Notes under the pieces: model-generated
Databases searched by the model: none
Told to the model about the DNA's origin: nothing
The model's input: only the letters and a program-made list of their open reading frames with translations
Made by a program: the position numbers and the translations under genes
Shown: one piece after another, positions 8,632-16,087 of the stretch
Layout of the letters: each line of letters starts with the position of its first letter
Position numbering within the stretch: the stretch's first letter is position 1
Origin: Prolixibacteraceae bacterium
Lineage (GTDB): Bacteria > Bacteroidota > Bacteroidia > Bacteroidales > Prolixibacteraceae
DNA length: 64,000 nt
Assembly: GCA_003506435.1 (NCBI GenBank)
Contig: DOAQ01000019.1
Span: 62,001 to 126,000 of the forward strand
Direction of reading: 5' to 3'

Positions 8632-9270
8632 ATGAATGAACTAAAAGAAATAAAGGCGACATTTAAATCAGGAAAAGAGTTTCTTACAGATAATGGATTA
8701 AACATCCAATACCAGTTGTTGGATTTTTGGCGTTGGAGTGTTTCTGATATTTTAAGTAACGCAACACGCGGACGATTTGCTGAGTTTATTGTTGGTACAG
8801 CAATAGATTTCAATCCTGAAGATATTAGGGATGAATGGAATGCCTATGATTTGTTAATGGATGGAAAAATAAAAATAGAAGTCAAATCGGCAGCCTATAT
8901 TCAATGTTGGAATCAAAAACAATACTCTCCAATCTCGTTTTCTATAAAATCTGCAAAATATTGGGATCCCGTAACAAATATTGAAGATGAATCTAAACGA
9001 CATGCTGATTTATATGTGTTCTGTCATCTGAAACATAAAGACCAGAATACCATTGATCCATTAAAAATGGAACAATGGGACTTCTATGTTTTACCTACAT
9101 TTCGACTTGATAATTATAAACGAAGTCAAAGTAGTATAACTTTAAAGTCGTTGCAAAATATGACAAATGCAAAAGAATATTGCGCATTAAAAGAGGAGAT
9201 ATTACAAGCGTATAATGAACAGATTGAAATATCTATGGTAACAGGCTTAAATGTTTTTAATCGAAGATGA
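8632..9270 (+). CDS. Putative PD-(D/E)xK nuclease-like protein
   Basis: 212 residues from ATG 8632; an in-frame upstream extension would overlap the SpoIID gene. GRFAEFIVGTAI, DEWNAYDLLMDG and IKIEVKSAAYIQ together fit the E...D...ExK pattern of the PD-(D/E)xK fold, followed by a Trp/Tyr-rich beta region (MEQWDFYVLPTF). Codon use is visibly more AT-rich than in the flanking SpoIID and AmpG genes, and it interrupts an otherwise functional cell-wall locus, so it is probably acquired. It might be a restriction or repair nuclease. No methyltransferase or helicase partner is adjacent. The nuclease call rests on motif reading only. Confidence 0.5.
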   Translation: MNELKEIKATFKSGKEFLTDNGLNIQYQLLDFWRWSVSDILSNATRGRFAEFIVGTAIDFNPEDIRDEWNAYDLLMDGKIKIEVKSAAYIQCWNQKQYSPISFSIKSAKYWDPVTNIEDESKRHADLYVFCHLKHKDQNTIDPLKMEQWDFYVLPTFRLDNYKRSQSSITLKSLQNMTNAKEYCALKEEILQAYNEQIEISMVTGLNVFNRR

Positions 9271-9284
9271 TAAACCTAAAAACG

Positions 9285-9570
9285 ATAAACGTCCTGAAGG
9301 GACAGCATAATATAGCCCGGGGCAACGCCCCGGGGTTAGGTGAAACTAAAAATGTCGTCCGAGAAATAACCTTGTTAAATGAACAGTCTTTGTTTCGGAC
9401 GAAAGGGAGGAATTGTTGGATGTTGAAAAACAGTATGGCACAATTCCGTCCGAAAGAAGTTTTAGCATTTATTATCTTTGTTCTTCGGACGGTTTTTCTT
9501 ATATTTTCAATTCCCGGGACGTTGCCCCGGGCTGAAATATATTGGCCTTTCAGGCCGATAAAATTATTGG
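9285..9570. repeat. Long imperfect palindromic (MITE/REP-like) element
   Basis: This fills most of the 352-base gap 9271-9622. A left arm (9285-9350, containing AGCCCGGGGCAACGCCCCGG) and a right arm (9505-9570, containing CCCGGGACGTTGCCCCGGGC) are near-reverse complements over roughly 65 bases. Inside, GGACGAAAGG (about 9398) and CGTCCGAAAG (about 9450) form a second nested inverted pair. It is open in both strands but encodes nothing recognisable. It resembles the palindromic intergenic elements common in Bacteroidota genomes. No transposase is nearby. Confidence 0.65.
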
Positions 9571-9622
9571 CATGATAAATTTTTATGAACGATACCTTTA
9601 AACAACTATAAAAAGCAACAGG

Positions 9623-11479
9623 ATGGAAAACGCAACCAAACGCAATCCCTGGTTTTGGGTGCCTTCGCTTTATTATGCCGAAGGAATACCGTATGTCATT
9701 GTAATGACGCTTTCGGTAATCATGTACAAACGATTTGGTATTTCGAATACAGATATTGCTTTGTACACCAGTTGGTTGTATTTGCCATGGGTGATCAAGC
9801 CACTTTGGAGTCCGCTTGTCGATTTGTTGAAAACCAAGCGGTTCTGGATTGTTATCATGCAGTTGGTTATCGGAGCAGGTCTTGCCGGGGTTGCTTTTAT
9901 GATTCCTGTCGAACGGTTTTTCCAATATACACTGGCTTTTTTCTGGTTGCTGGCTTTCAGTTCGGCCACACACGATATTGCTGCCGATGGCTTTTATATG
10001 TTGGGCCTGTCGTCGGGCGATCAGGCTTTTTTTGTGGGTATCCGGAGTACTTTTTACCGTTTTGCCATGCTTACCGGACAAGGGTTGCTGGTTATTCTTG
10101 CCGGAGCCCTCGAAACAGCAACCGGCCTGGCTCCGGTGCATGTGGTGGTGAATGCTCAAAATACCACAACGGTCCCGATCGAATTTAATCCGGATGAATA
10201 TTTATCCTCAAACGAAGGAACAGGCCTGTACTTTATTTCAGAAGAAGAACTTAATGTACCGATTGCTGCTGTCGGAAAGCAGGAAACTGATTCGATATAC
10301 CGGTTGGTTGAAAAATGGAATATTGAAAATCATTTTTATACGGAAGAAAATCGGGCGTCACAAAAAGATGATCGTTCTGGTTGGTGGAGCCGTCTGGTTT
10401 CGCAACCGTTGAAAGCATTTCTGAAAGATAAATTTGGACAGCAAACGGTGACAACCGGGGGTAATTTTACCGGAAACATGGCCATCGTGCCGGTTCGTTT
10501 GTCGCAGCAACCGCCTGTCGGTGAAAAAGTGGTGCTGAATTTCAGTTTTGAGAAGGGCGACAAAAGTATCAGGCTGATGCGTAATTACCGCTACGAATTC
10601 ACGGAAAAGAACTGGAACAAACCTGCATTTGCCATGGTTCAGCTCGACCCCAAACTAAAAAAACCAGCATCGGCAACATTTACCGGTCGTTCGGGAAACA
10701 TCACTTTTGCGTGGTCTGTTGTTTTTATAGTTATCGCTTTTACGTTTCTTTTGTTTTCGCTGTATCACCGTTTTGCCCTGCCCCGGCCATCTGATGATAA
10801 ACCAAACAAAACGAGCGAAGGCACTGTGTTTGGGGAATTCTTTTCAACCTTTGCCAGCTTTTTCAGAAAAAAGGAAATTGGTGTTGCTTTGCTGTTTATA
10901 CTGATATATCGGCTTGGCGAGTCGCAGATTGTAAAAATGGCTGCTCCTTTTCTGCTTGATTCACGCGAAGCGGGAGGAATGGGCATTACCACCGGTGATT
11001 TGGGACTTGTATACGGCACCGCCGGTATGATTGCTCTTACGATTGGCGGTATTTTGGGCGGAATTGTTGCATCGCGTAAAGGCCTTAAATATTGGCTGTG
11101 GAAAATGGCTATCATCATGAACGTGCCTCATATTGCCTACCTTTTGTTATCGTGGTTCATGCCCGATTCGCTGGGCTGGATTACTTTTGCAGTGGTTATC
11201 GAGCAATTTGGTTACGGATTCGGGTTTACCGCTTTCATGCTGTATATGATTTACATTTCGGAAGGACAGCACAAAACCGCTTATTACGCCATTGGTACCG
11301 GTTTTATGGCCCTGGGAATGATGCTCCCCGGCATGTTGAGCGGCTGGTTGCAGGAAATCATCGGTTATCAGAATTTCTTTATCTGGGTGATGATTTGCTC
11401 GGTTCCTCCGTTCCTTATAATTCCTTTTTTGAAAGTTGACCGCGAATTCGGGATTAAAAAGAAAGAAGAGCAATCTTAA
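9623..11479 (+). CDS. ampG: AmpG-type muropeptide permease (MFS) with large periplasmic insert
   Basis: 618 residues. The N-terminal half (PSLYYAEGIPYVIVMTLS, PLWSPLVDLL, HDIAADGFY) is characteristic of AmpG-family major facilitators, which import anhydro-muropeptides or MurNAc disaccharides. About 12 membrane helices are visible. Between helix 5 (TGQGLLVILAGALE) and the next helix (FAWSVVFIVIAFTFLLF) sits a hydrophilic insert of about 190 residues, predicted periplasmic, absent from classic AmpG (about 490 residues). It completes the local recycling set of peptidase, epimerase, kinase and etherase. The start ATG 9623 follows a weak -7-like TACCTTTA at 9593. Naming follows family and context; transport is untested. 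Confidence 0.8.
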   Translation: MENATKRNPWFWVPSLYYAEGIPYVIVMTLSVIMYKRFGISNTDIALYTSWLYLPWVIKPLWSPLVDLLKTKRFWIVIMQLVIGAGLAGVAFMIPVERFFQYTLAFFWLLAFSSATHDIAADGFYMLGLSSGDQAFFVGIRSTFYRFAMLTGQGLLVILAGALETATGLAPVHVVVNAQNTTTVPIEFNPDEYLSSNEGTGLYFISEEELNVPIAAVGKQETDSIYRLVEKWNIENHFYTEENRASQKDDRSGWWSRLVSQPLKAFLKDKFGQQTVTTGGNFTGNMAIVPVRLSQQPPVGEKVVLNFSFEKGDKSIRLMRNYRYEFTEKNWNKPAFAMVQLDPKLKKPASATFTGRSGNITFAWSVVFIVIAFTFLLFSLYHRFALPRPSDDKPNKTSEGTVFGEFFSTFASFFRKKEIGVALLFILIYRLGESQIVKMAAPFLLDSREAGGMGITTGDLGLVYGTAGMIALTIGGILGGIVASRKGLKYWLWKMAIIMNVPHIAYLLLSWFMPDSLGWITFAVVIEQFGYGFGFTAFMLYMIYISEGQHKTAYYAIGTGFMALGMMLPGMLSGWLQEIIGYQNFFIWVMICSVPPFLIIPFLKVDREFGIKKKEEQS

Positions 11480-12209
11480 TTTCAATATCAGAGGAATTGC
11501 TGCTTTATTGTTAATCGTTGGTGATTTTATTCCGACCGCTTTTGATGATTTGCTAGCTGGAAGAAATCAGTTGATAGCTGCACAGCTAAATTCAATAATT
11601 GGGGCCGTTCCGCTATTGCCATTCATGTGGAATATACCTACCTTGAATAAAATTTCATTGAAAATGGAAGAAGCGGTCTCTTTTATTAATTATTTCAGGA
11701 GTTCTCTTGATAAAGAGATTCAGGAACCCGGATTCGGAGAAAATATCAGCAAAGACTTTTTCTGCGATTTTATTCAATTTACTCCATCGATACTTCGTGA
11801 ACTTAGCATATATATTGACGATAAGCGAATCGGGTTGTTTTATAACCGTTTGAATGATCTAAAATATTTGTGTGTTTTTAATGAAAACCTGAATCTATTT
11901 TGGTTTTCAATGAGGGCGCTTTCCGGAACTTTATTCAGGTTGAATTCTCCCGGAGGACTGGAAAATGCTAAAAAACTTCACTGTTATTACCTCGAAAAGT
12001 ACGGAGACCGTAAAGTTCTGCGCGATGAAAACTGGTTTGAAAACAGACGGTGGATTTTTATAGATTCACTGGAGAAAGTTACTACTGAAGAAGAATTATC
12101 AACTCTAATTGAAAATAATCGCATTGTTCTAAAATGCTTTTTGGAAAATTATCAATTTCATCTCGGACGTTTCATCGAAGAGGTCAGAACTACTTTAAGT
12201 ATTCGGTAA
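11436..12209 (+). CDS. Hypothetical alpha-helical protein, start uncertain
   Basis: The open frame overlaps the last 44 bases of ampG. The first ATGs in frame are at 11625 and 11664, but the stretch 11490-11625 reads like coding sequence (AALLLIVGDFIPTAFDDLL), so translation may begin at a TTG near 11436 or 11511. Mature content is mostly helical and acidic/aromatic (FNRLNDLKYL-like segments such as YNRLNDLKYLCVFNENLN), with no motif I recognise and no signal peptide. It may be the tail of a gene that lost its 5' end. The downstream receiver gene has its own promoter-like box. Confidence 0.45.
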   Translation: MTANSGLKRKKSNLNFNIRGIAALLLIVGDFIPTAFDDLLAGRNQLIAAQLNSIIGAVPLLPFMWNIPTLNKISLKMEEAVSFINYFRSSLDKEIQEPGFGENISKDFFCDFIQFTPSILRELSIYIDDKRIGLFYNRLNDLKYLCVFNENLNLFWFSMRALSGTLFRLNSPGGLENAKKLHCYYLEKYGDRKVLRDENWFENRRWIFIDSLEKVTTEEELSTLIENNRIVLKCFLENYQFHLGRFIEEVRTTLSIR

Positions 12210-12215
12210 GTTTAT

Positions 12216-12223
12216 TAACTTTG
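12216..12223 (+). promoter_or_regulatory. Predicted -7 box before the receiver gene
   Basis: TAACTTTG matches TAnnTTTG exactly, 51 bases before the receiver-domain start codon. An imperfect CTTTAAG lies about 20 bases upstream in place of -33 TTTG. Confidence 0.45.
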
Positions 12224-12274
12224 ACAGGATGTTGAAAAACGAACAGCGCTTTTGCCTGCTAAAAATTTTGGGAG

Positions 12275-12691
12275 ATGATGAGAGAAGGATTGAATAGTGT
12301 GCCGGAGGGGTTTAAAATTTTACTGGCTGAAGATAACCCTATAAATCAGCGTATTGCTGTTTTGTCTTTAAAACGCTTGGGAGCATCGTGCGATATTGCA
12401 GGGAATGGGAATGAGGCATTGATAAAGTACATTGAAAACAGGTACAACCTGATATTTATGGATATGCAAATGCCTGTACTTGATGGCGTCGGAGCTGCAA
12501 TTGAAATCAGGGAATTTGAAAAAAACAACCGGATCGAAAAGCCGGTTTGGATCGTTGCCGTAACAGCCAATTCTTTTTCAAACGACAGGGAGGAATGTTT
12601 CGAGGCGGGGATGAACGATTTTATAAATAAACCATTTTCTGAGTTTGATCTGAAGCGGGTCATTGAAAAATGCCTGCATAGTAATTCTTAG
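12275..12691 (+). CDS. Stand-alone receiver-domain (CheY-like) response regulator
   Basis: 138 residues consisting of one REC domain. The acidic pocket is LLAEDNPINQ, the phospho-acceptor Asp is in FMDMQMPVLDG, the switch Thr in AVTANSF and the conserved Lys in FINKPFS. The sequence style (EDNPINQRIA, MQMPVLDG) is that of the C-terminal receiver of hybrid histidine kinases, but no kinase is fused or adjacent. It would accept phosphate from an unlinked kinase and act by protein contact, as it has no output domain. Start ATGs at 12275 and 12278 are both possible. Confidence 0.85.
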   Translation: MMREGLNSVPEGFKILLAEDNPINQRIAVLSLKRLGASCDIAGNGNEALIKYIENRYNLIFMDMQMPVLDGVGAAIEIREFEKNNRIEKPVWIVAVTANSFSNDREECFEAGMNDFINKPFSEFDLKRVIEKCLHSNS

Positions 12692-12829
12692 ATTTTGATA
12701 GCAGGTTTGGAAATAGAAATTTCGGATCATTAATGGTTTGAATAGCATTGAATTTTGTTTTTTTTGAGTAAACGGGATGATGTCCGATCAACCAACTTCA
12801 TAATAAAGCTTTCATTGATCGATCCCGAC

Positions 12830-13213
12830 ATGAAAAGCTTCAGAAAAAATTTGGATCAATTCTCAGGAAGATTTTTAATTATCTGGGCAGTCGTGACTAT
12901 TGTTGTTTCTATACTCGATTATATCATCCCAGCCTGGGGAACGAAAAAATTTGGAGGCAGCAAACGGGGCGTTTTGGGCAGCATGATTGGCCTGCTTTTC
13001 GGTCTTTTCCTGTTTCCGCCGTTTGGAATCATCATTGGCCCGTTCGTCGGAGCCGTTCTCGGTGAAATAACCGGGGGCAAAGACAACAAAGCTGCGCTGA
13101 AAGCCGGGCTGGGGTCTTTTGTTGGTTTTCTTTTGGGAACCCTGATGAAACTAATTGTTTCGGGAATGATGGCCTGGTATTTTATCGCAGAAATTATTAA
13201 AACAGTTGCGTAA
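12830..13213 (+). CDS. DUF456 membrane protein, N-terminally truncated
   Basis: 127 residues from ATG 12830. FLIIWAVVTIVVSILDYIIP, WGTKKFGGSKRGVLGSMIG and KAALKAGLGSFVGFLLGT are the conserved core of DUF456 proteins (usually about 160 residues). The family's first hydrophobic hairpin, which normally precedes this core by about 40 residues, is absent. The in-frame upstream extension to 12755 (RDDVRSTNFIIKLSL) and the other frames show no hydrophobic replacement. The gene may therefore be a 5'-truncated but still open copy. It converges on the hydrogenase gene with a 9-bp gap. Function of the family is unknown. Confidence 0.7.
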   Translation: MKSFRKNLDQFSGRFLIIWAVVTIVVSILDYIIPAWGTKKFGGSKRGVLGSMIGLLFGLFLFPPFGIIIGPFVGAVLGEITGGKDNKAALKAGLGSFVGFLLGTLMKLIVSGMMAWYFIAEIIKTVA

Positions 13214-13222
13214 TTATCGATT

Positions 13223-14656
13223 TCAGGTTGATAGTATCTCCATTGCTTTCTCAAAATTAACAGCCCCTTTCACCGGATTTACCCGCCGGACCGGACCAGC
13301 AATGCAACCTCCCTCGCAAGCCATCACTTCTACAAATTGTGCCGATCCTTTTCCTTTGGCAAAAGCCTTCAGCAAACCAATTGATTTTTTATTCAGCCCG
13401 TTAATGGCCAGAGTTTGAATATCCATCTGCAAATCTTCATTTTTCACCGCTGCAATAACTCCGCCCGAGCGCGCAAAACCACGCGCATAGCGACTGAAGT
13501 TTTGTAAACCGGTTGCTTCAAAGTCTTTCACTGAAATATTCAGCCCTTCGAAAATGGTATCCAGTTCTTCAAAGCTCAACACAAAATCCACGAATTCGTC
13601 GTCAATTCCTTCTTTGCGTTTGGCAACACAAGGACCAATAAAAACCAAAACGGCATCGGGACTTTCGCGACGGGCCAACTCTGCCGTATAGTGCATAGGC
13701 GAACGTGTTTCCGACACAAAAGGCGCAATCTCTGTGAGTTTTTTCCGGCTCAGTTCAACATAGGCAGGGCAACACGAGGTGGTCATGAACGGCGCTCCTT
13801 TGTGCAATCGTTCCTTCAGTTCTTCTGTTTCTTTGGCAACAGTTATTTCAGCGCCTTTTGCAACTTCTATTACTTCAGAGAAACCTATTTTTTTAATGGC
13901 CTCAAAGACTTGTCCGGGATGACAATCATACTGGGCCAACAAGGCAGGTGCCACCATAGCAACGACCTTTTTCTTTTGCTGAATAGCTTTCAGCACGTCC
14001 ATTAGGTGCGATACTTCAAAAACAGAGCCAAACGGACAAGCATTCAGACAACGTCCGCAGAAAATACATTTCTCTTCGTCGATCTGCTCAATGCCGCGTT
14101 CATCTTTCGAAATAGCTCCTACCGGACATACTTCTTCGCAGGGAATCGGCATATATACAATGGAATGGTACGGACAGGCTTCCTTACATTTTCCGCAGTT
14201 AATGCAGGTCTCCGACTTAATTTCGGCAGCCCCCGTTTTATTAAAACGAATGGCATTTACCGGGCAATTCATGATGCAGGGACTGGCCACACATCCGCGG
14301 CACAAGTTGGTAACCACGTAATTGGCTTTTACACACGAGGTGCAGGCCTCGTCGACAACCGTTAATATTTTTCCCGAAGGTTTTTCACGATCGAGCGCTT
14401 TTTGTGCATACACAGAAAGAGGTGTCAGTTCGTCGGTTTCCTCATCCACTCCCAAACCCAGTATTGGCATCAGTTTGTAGCGGGTGACGGCACGTTCCTT
14501 GTATATGCAGCAACGCCGCTCCGGCCCTTTTTCGCGGGGCGACATTTCCAACGGAATACGATCAATTGTTTCCACCAGGCAGCCTTCGAAAAATCGCTGG
14601 ACAACTTTTCGCACAAGACGCCGACGAATAATCATCGTGTTATCGAGATAGGGCAT
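13223..14656 (-). CDS. Monomeric [FeFe]-hydrogenase, group B-like
   Basis: 477 residues from the ATG at 14656; a promoter-like TACTTTTG lies just upstream, which argues against the longer frame to 14737. The N-terminal half carries several [4Fe-4S] motifs (CRGCVASPCIMNCP, CINCGKCKEACP, CIFCGRCLNACP, plus CEEVCP). The H-cluster region has TTSCCPAYVELS, GPCVAKRKE and MACEGGCIAGP, the three signature loops in the form seen in group B enzymes rather than the TSCCPxW/GGCxxGGG of group A. It would evolve or take up H2 using ferredoxin in the cytoplasm. The maturases HydE, HydF and HydG are not in the window. Confidence 0.85.
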   Translation of the reverse strand: MPYLDNTMIIRRRLVRKVVQRFFEGCLVETIDRIPLEMSPREKGPERRCCIYKERAVTRYKLMPILGLGVDEETDELTPLSVYAQKALDREKPSGKILTVVDEACTSCVKANYVVTNLCRGCVASPCIMNCPVNAIRFNKTGAAEIKSETCINCGKCKEACPYHSIVYMPIPCEEVCPVGAISKDERGIEQIDEEKCIFCGRCLNACPFGSVFEVSHLMDVLKAIQQKKKVVAMVAPALLAQYDCHPGQVFEAIKKIGFSEVIEVAKGAEITVAKETEELKERLHKGAPFMTTSCCPAYVELSRKKLTEIAPFVSETRSPMHYTAELARRESPDAVLVFIGPCVAKRKEGIDDEFVDFVLSFEELDTIFEGLNISVKDFEATGLQNFSRYARGFARSGGVIAAVKNEDLQMDIQTLAINGLNKKSIGLLKAFAKGKGSAQFVEVMACEGGCIAGPVRRVNPVKGAVNFEKAMEILST

Positions 14657-14676
14657 AATTGTAAGTTTTCGAGCCG

Positions 14677-14704
14677 CAAAAGTAGTGTTCCACTTTTCCC
14701 CAAA
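14677..14704 (-). promoter_or_regulatory. Predicted hydrogenase promoter
   Basis: On the minus strand, TTTG (14701-14704) is followed after 16 bases by TACTTTTG (14677-14684), a perfect -7 box with slightly short spacing. The start codon at 14656 lies about 20 bases downstream. Confidence 0.5.
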
Positions 14705-14804
14705 GCCTGATAAATACTCAAATTGAATAATTGACACGGAAAATTAATCTTCGATTAACAGCCTTTTGGCAATTTTATCTGTTTCCGAAAGGTCAATACA
14801 AAAA

Positions 14805-15497
14805 TTAATCAGCAAGGAAACTTAATACGCCGCGTGCTTTCCATATTTCGCAGATCATTTCAACTGCAACATTATACGGACTGTACTCTTTGTTGTCGGA
14901 AACCAGTAAAAGATGGTTTTCGTCATTCAGGTATACCCGTTTGTACACCAACCCTTCATTTCGGGTAATTAAAATGTAGGTCTGTCCGTTTTTCAAGTCA
15001 CCCAAACCGGCAACAAACTCGCAAAAAATATAAGCTCCCGGAGGCACCGGTAACATGCTGTCGCCTTTTATCTGGAAAACGCGGTACGTTCGCTCGGACG
15101 ACAATTCAGGAACGGGCATCGAAAATCGCGGCAATTTGCCAATAAATTCAGGGTCTGAAAGGCCATTCAGGTAACCGGCCGACGCTTTCACCGGAACAAT
15201 AGGAATCAATTCCCGGTTATTGTCGTCAACAACGATGGGCAAAATCTGCAATTCTTTTTGTTTTTTCTCGTGCCCGGAAATCGGGTTCGCTTCCATATCA
15301 GAATTAATCAATTCATCGATGCTGATATTGAAATGGTCAACCATTTTCTGCATCACAGCTATTGGGGGTTTTGCACGACCTTCTTCGTAGGCACCTATCA
15401 GCGAACGTTTAATTTGTAAATGATCGGCAAACTGTTGCTGCGTGAGCTTCTCCAGCTTCCGGAGGTATTTGATATTTTGGGTCAGATAGTTCATCAT
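14805..15497 (-). CDS. XRE-family regulator with LexA/S24-like C-terminal domain
   Basis: About 230 residues from MMNYLTQNIKYLRK at 15497; an upstream in-frame ATG at 15554 adds 19 residues that resemble read-through of the repeat region and is less likely. The helix-turn-helix is LTQQQFADHLQIKRSLIGAY, a Cro/CI type. The C-terminus has the S24 Ser in IKGDSMLPVPPGAYI and a Lys in GLVYKRVYLND, so autocleavage or at least the fold is possible. It probably represses nearby or phage-related genes and may sense DNA damage. It sits beside an AT-rich ATPase cassette transcribed in the same direction. Confidence 0.8.
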   Translation of the reverse strand: MMNYLTQNIKYLRKLEKLTQQQFADHLQIKRSLIGAYEEGRAKPPIAVMQKMVDHFNISIDELINSDMEANPISGHEKKQKELQILPIVVDDNNRELIPIVPVKASAGYLNGLSDPEFIGKLPRFSMPVPELSSERTYRVFQIKGDSMLPVPPGAYIFCEFVAGLGDLKNGQTYILITRNEGLVYKRVYLNDENHLLLVSDNKEYSPYNVAVEMICEIWKARGVLSFLAD

Positions 15498-15570
15498 TTT
15501 ATTCACGCAAAGCAGTGAAGGCGCAAAAATATTGCCTCTATTTTGTTTCTTCATAGCATTATTTCTTTCT

Positions 15571-15596
15571 TCGCGTCTTTGCGCCTTTGCGTGAGG
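15571..15596. repeat. Dispersed 'TTTGCGCCTTTGCG' repeat, left copy
   Basis: TCGCGTCTTTGCGCCTTTGC on the plus strand. A near-identical copy lies in inverted orientation at about 17640-17665, on the other side of the ATPase cassette. The sequence type is widespread in Bacteroidota, often ahead of GxxExxY genes. Confidence 0.6.
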
Positions 15597-15646
15597 TATT
15601 ACAAATTATTTACAATCCGGGTAATCCCATTTTTATCAGTTTTTCA

Positions 15647-16087
15647 TTATTTCTTCTCTGTTATCCAGAATCTATGATCCTTGTCAAGAAATACAATATT
15701 GAAAATGTTGTCATCGAAATATCCTATTACACACTCTTTCCCTTGAATGTGCATTGAGCACCAAGCGATATCTGGAGCAATGTGTTTTGGATGACTAAAG
15801 TCTGAATTTGGAGGGAAAATACCCTTGGGATATTCTTTAATTATTTGTTGTCTTGTAGCTTCTAATCTTGTTAAATTGCAAACTTCGTGAAGTTTACTTA
15901 CAGCCAAAGCAAGTATTTCATCTTGCTCCCAGTCATTAAAACTTTGACCTTGATTTCTATCAAAATCTCTAAAACTTAAGACAATTAGAGGATCTTTTCT
16001 GCCTTGTCGAAGTTCAACACCTTTAAGTTCCCTTTTGTAGGAAGCAATACTTCGTTCGTTAAATTTCTTCTGCTTTCCTTTTTCCAT
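15647..16087 (-). CDS. Small partner of the AAA ATPase, possible effector
   Basis: 146 residues, basic N-terminus (KGKQKKFNERSIASYKRE) and a C-terminal beta-rich part, AWCSMHIQGKECVIGYFDD followed by IFNIVFLDKDHRFW. No family I can name with confidence. The pattern 'GKE-x-VIG-x-x-x-x-N-x-F-x-x-VFLD-x-x-H-x-F/Y' recalls RelE/ParE-like toxins by eye, but that is inference. The start overlaps the end of the ATPase gene by 29 bases, which implies coupled translation. AT-rich codon use matches the ATPase and differs from the host genes. Together they look like a two-gene defence or abortive-infection cassette. Confidence 0.6.
   Translation of the reverse strand: MEKGKQKKFNERSIASYKRELKGVELRQGRKDPLIVLSFRDFDRNQGQSFNDWEQDEILALAVSKLHEVCNLTRLEATRQQIIKEYPKGIFPPNSDFSHPKHIAPDIAWCSMHIQGKECVIGYFDDNIFNIVFLDKDHRFWITEKK

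Noticed and set aside
9267..9575. 102-codon plus-strand frame inside the palindromic element
   Set aside because: The translation follows the inverted repeat arms; it looks like a chance frame of the repeat.
9257..10159. 300-codon minus-strand frame across the palindromic repeat and ampG start
   Set aside because: It runs through a palindromic element and antisense to AmpG helices; no domain is seen.
15498..15554. Upstream extension of the XRE/S24 regulator
   Set aside because: It adds 19 residues without similarity to the family and overlaps repeat-like sequence.
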